A stretch of DNA of 64,000 nt, taken from NCBI GenBank assembly GCA_900544335.1, contig UQUS01000001.1:1-64000 (forward strand). The letters are read 5' to 3'. This stretch comes from an uncultured Sutterella sp. Lineage in GTDB: Bacteria; Pseudomonadota; Gammaproteobacteria; Burkholderiales; Burkholderiaceae_F. Shown piece by piece: positions 62,080 through 64,000 of the stretch (positions are counted from its first letter, which is position 1; every line of letters starts with the position of its first letter). Both the position numbers and the translations under genes were made by a program. The notes beneath the pieces are model-generated. The model saw nothing but the letters and a program-made list of their open reading frames with translations. It did not search any database and was not told the origin of the DNA.

Positions 62080-63084
62080 TTACTTAATCTTTTCGTAGAT
62101 ATAGACTTCGTGGATTTCCTTTGTATAGCCTTCGTCCTTGAACGGGCCCTGGCTCATACCGAGGATGATCTGCGTGCCGCGGTTATTCAAAACGAGCAAG
62201 TCTTGTGTGACCGGGTCAATGCACACACCTTCGATTTCGCCGGCACGGCGGAAATCGGTCATTTCACGGAACAGTTCAACGCGACCGGCAGCAGCGCCGC
62301 CCGCAACGAGGCCCGTGCGTTTCACGACCTTGCCGTTGGTATCGGTCTTAACCGACCACGGTGTTTCTTTAACTGGTTCCGTACCGTTGACTAGGCCGGT
62401 GTAGGGAACGCCCGTGATGTCCATGATGTAAAGGTTATCGGCGATGTGATAGGTCGATTCGCCGTCGTCGGCAGAAAGAATCATCTTGCCGTCAGCAATG
62501 AAGATACCCTGGCACCAGTACGGATTCGGACGGCACTGGACCTTGGTGTAGTACTTCTTGGTTTCCAGGCTGTAGGCATACACATAGCGGCTGTCGACCC
62601 AGTCCGAGAGCCAAACGAGGTTACGTTCGCGGTCTACGGCAACACCGGAGACTTCGACCTGACCGGACTCGGCAGACCAAGGAATATCTTCAATCCACTT
62701 TAAGGTTTCGGCGTCATAAATCGAAACGCAGATGTTTTCGCCGCGGCCGAGGTTAAAGTGTTCGTTACCCGTGTAAATCTTTCCGTCATGCACGTCGATG
62801 TCACCGAAGTGATTGGCAAGTTCCGGATGCGGGAAAAGACCGTCGGTCTTCGTGCGAACGCGTTTTTTCACGAGCTTCCAGTTGCGGTCATACTTATACA
62901 GGCCGGCCGTGTCGGACACGTAGAAATATTTATCGTCAGCAGCGATGCCTTGACGACCTTCGACTTGAACAACTTTCTTCAGACGATATTCTTTGCCGAT
63001 ATGGGGCGCAGCACTCACATACGAGGCGGCAAAAGCAAAGGCCAAAGCGGCGGTAACGCACTTGGCGACCGTAGACTTCTTCAT
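62080..63084 (-). CDS. Secreted beta-propeller-like protein
   Basis: A 334-residue exported protein: signal peptide MKKSTVAKCVTAALAFAFA ending near VSAAPH. The mature part has repeats of the type GIAADDKYFYVSDTAGLYKYD, VHDGKIYTGNE, VDRERNLVWLSDW and IDPVTQDLLVLNNRG, as in six-bladed propellers such as gluconolactonase/SMP-30 or NHL proteins. It has four Cys in two places (YDAE.. none; QCRPNPYWCQG pair), so a disulfide is likely. No enzyme motif could be assigned. Similar proteins are frequent in gut Burkholderiales (recollection, unverified). AAGGAG stands before the ATG. Confidence 0.78.
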   Translation of the reverse strand: MKKSTVAKCVTAALAFAFAASYVSAAPHIGKEYRLKKVVQVEGRQGIAADDKYFYVSDTAGLYKYDRNWKLVKKRVRTKTDGLFPHPELANHFGDIDVHDGKIYTGNEHFNLGRGENICVSIYDAETLKWIEDIPWSAESGQVEVSGVAVDRERNLVWLSDWVDSRYVYAYSLETKKYYTKVQCRPNPYWCQGIFIADGKMILSADDGESTYHIADNLYIMDITGVPYTGLVNGTEPVKETPWSVKTDTNGKVVKRTGLVAGGAAAGRVELFREMTDFRRAGEIEGVCIDPVTQDLLVLNNRGTQIILGMSQGPFKDEGYTKEIHEVYIYEKIK

Positions 63085-63463
63085 ACACTTCTCCTTTCAA
63101 AAGGTTGGTTGTTTCCCTTTTCCCGACTGGAAAACGCAATCAGTGTATGGTGCAGGGCCGCCTGAATCTAAGTATTTTTACGTATTATTTGACACAAGTT
63201 GAGAAGTGGTTAAAGAGTCTGAAAAAAGGATTTGCAAAGGCATAACCTTTTGTTATACTTTCTTTTTTCAAGGGTAAAAATCTTCGGAAACGTACCCGAC
63301 GCGCGCTTTGTCCGTCCAGTTTCCGATTGTCAAAAGGCACGCTTTCTTTCTTGCCATCCCACGGCGTTGTACCGGGCTCTTTCTCAGGTGTATTCTCGCG
63401 ATTCGTATGGATGACAAGGTCGAGGCGTTTGTCGGTCCGTGCCGCCGATTTTGGAGAATCAAG
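63085..63463. other. Divergent promoter region
   Basis: A 379-bp AT-rich gap between the propeller-like gene and the last gene. It holds one good plus-strand promoter (63232-63259) and a leader of about 200 nt. No palindrome, riboswitch or convincing ORF was seen. Confidence 0.5.
63232..63259 (+). promoter_or_regulatory. Sigma-70 promoter of the FAH-family gene
   Basis: TTGCAA at 63232-63237 and TATACT at 63254-63259 are separated by 16 bp, with the start ATG at 63464 about 200 nt downstream. Confidence 0.55.
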
Positions 63464-64000
63464 ATGCCGTTTCTTTTTGCCCCTGTTGCGCAAGCCGTTA
63501 TTCCCGTTCGGGATACCTCTGACTTTTTCCCCGTTCGTCGTGTTTACGGAGCAGCTAAGAACTATGCGCCCGATATAGCCACGTGCGAAGAAAAAAAAGG
63601 ATTTAATCCGCCGGTTTTTTTAAAGTCTCCGGATTGCATCGTCCCGGTACAAGACGGGGCAACCTATCTGTGGCCGATGCCGCCGCGCACGTCCAAGATA
63701 GTTCCGGAATTTGAACTCGTTGCTTGTTTGGGTAAAGGCGGTCGAAACCTGACACTGGACCAGGCAAAAGATTGCATCTGGGGCTGGTGCGTCGGCTATG
63801 ACTTCACTCGCCGCCTTGCTTTGGAAGATCGACCTGACGGAGCTCCGTGGGATTTGATGAAGACTCTTGACGGCGGTGCCCCCGTCAGTGCCGTTTGCCC
63901 GGCGCAAAGAACAAAACTTCCGAGTGCGGTTGCCATTCGCCTCTATCGGAATAACGAGTTGATGCAAGACTCGAGTACGGATTTTATGATTGCTTCACCG
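63464..64000 (+). CDS. Fumarylacetoacetate hydrolase-family protein (partial)
   Basis: The frame runs from ATG 63464 to the right edge, 179 codons, and continues outside. GGAGA precedes the ATG. VYGAAKNYAP, then PPVFLKSPDCIVPV and SKIVPEFELVACLGKGGRNL, are the FAH-fold core: the acidic metal ligands lie in EFELV and the Asp in GYDFTRR. The pattern is like fumarylpyruvate hydrolase and related C-C bond hydrolases/decarboxylases of aromatic breakdown. The exact reaction cannot be told. It has a recognisable promoter of its own. Confidence 0.88.
   Translation, partial: MPFLFAPVAQAVIPVRDTSDFFPVRRVYGAAKNYAPDIATCEEKKGFNPPVFLKSPDCIVPVQDGATYLWPMPPRTSKIVPEFELVACLGKGGRNLTLDQAKDCIWGWCVGYDFTRRLALEDRPDGAPWDLMKTLDGGAPVSAVCPAQRTKLPSAVAIRLYRNNELMQDSSTDFMIASP

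Overview
The window reads as a chromosomal segment of a betaproteobacterium of the order Burkholderiales. It is most likely from an asaccharolytic, anaerobic or microaerophilic gut lineage such as the Sutterellaceae; this is inference, because no rRNA gene is present. The order-level signs are the gene blocks rpoN-ptsN-rapZ, kdsD-kdsC-lptCAB, accB-accC-prmA-DUF3426, hinT-tatABC, dksA-hslVU and RNB-aroE. The lifestyle signs are a DcuA/B-type C4-dicarboxylate carrier divergent from a class I [4Fe-4S] fumarase, several organic-acid or amino-acid carriers, and a DsbL/DsbI-type oxidase pair. Almost the whole window is tightly packed, intact genes with overlapping starts and stops. No rRNA, tRNA, CRISPR array, intact insertion sequence or prophage was seen.

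Layout. 0-4 kb: envelope proteins on the minus strand (CtpA protease, EnvC-like amidase activator) and phosphoglycerate mutase. 4-6 kb: a rhodanese-fold membrane protein, SecB and an orphan NarL-type regulator. 6-10.3 kb: an SstT/DAACS symporter, a DUF554 protein, HinT and the Tat translocase, whose TatA carries a very long Lys/Ala tail. 10.4-16 kb: an MFS exporter, the DsbL/DsbI pair, TrpS, and a stand-alone TrpB2 behind a tryptophan leader peptide/attenuator. 16-22.4 kb: rapZ, ptsN, rpoN, and lipopolysaccharide export and Kdo synthesis. 22.4-23.6 kb: a genomic scar with fragments of an ABC transporter and of a HigA/ImmA-type protein. 23.7-26.4 kb: a DUF3100 membrane pair and an M20 amidohydrolase. 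26.4-31.9 kb: a PfkB kinase, a DUF3426 protein, prmA and accCB. 32-38.3 kb: mpl, an esterase, an RNB nuclease, aroE and mgtE. 38.4-45 kb: small envelope proteins, dksA, hslVU, a HAD phosphatase and sppA. 45-52.6 kb: hemB, engB, mnmA, dcuB, fumarase and a cysteine-less fumarase relative. 52.7-55.2 kb: a purine permease and an AEC carrier. 55.2-62 kb: an eight-gene TonB receptor/ABC/TonB-ExbB-ExbD metal-type uptake locus. The end holds a secreted propeller-like protein and the start of a fumarylacetoacetate hydrolase-family gene.

How the genes work together. DcuB and fumarase fit malate/fumarate exchange for fumarate respiration. The attenuated trpB2 next to trpS fits tryptophan made from imported or environmental indole. 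The TonB receptor, methyltransferase, ZnuA-like binding protein, ATPase, permease, TonB, ExbB and ExbD form a complete route from outer membrane to cytoplasm, with a 29-bp palindrome overlapping a promoter in front. The most novel items are this uptake locus (its binding protein appears to lack the usual metal ligands), the fumarase-fold pseudoenzyme behind the fumarase, the trpB2 attenuator, and the histone-H1-like tail on TatA.
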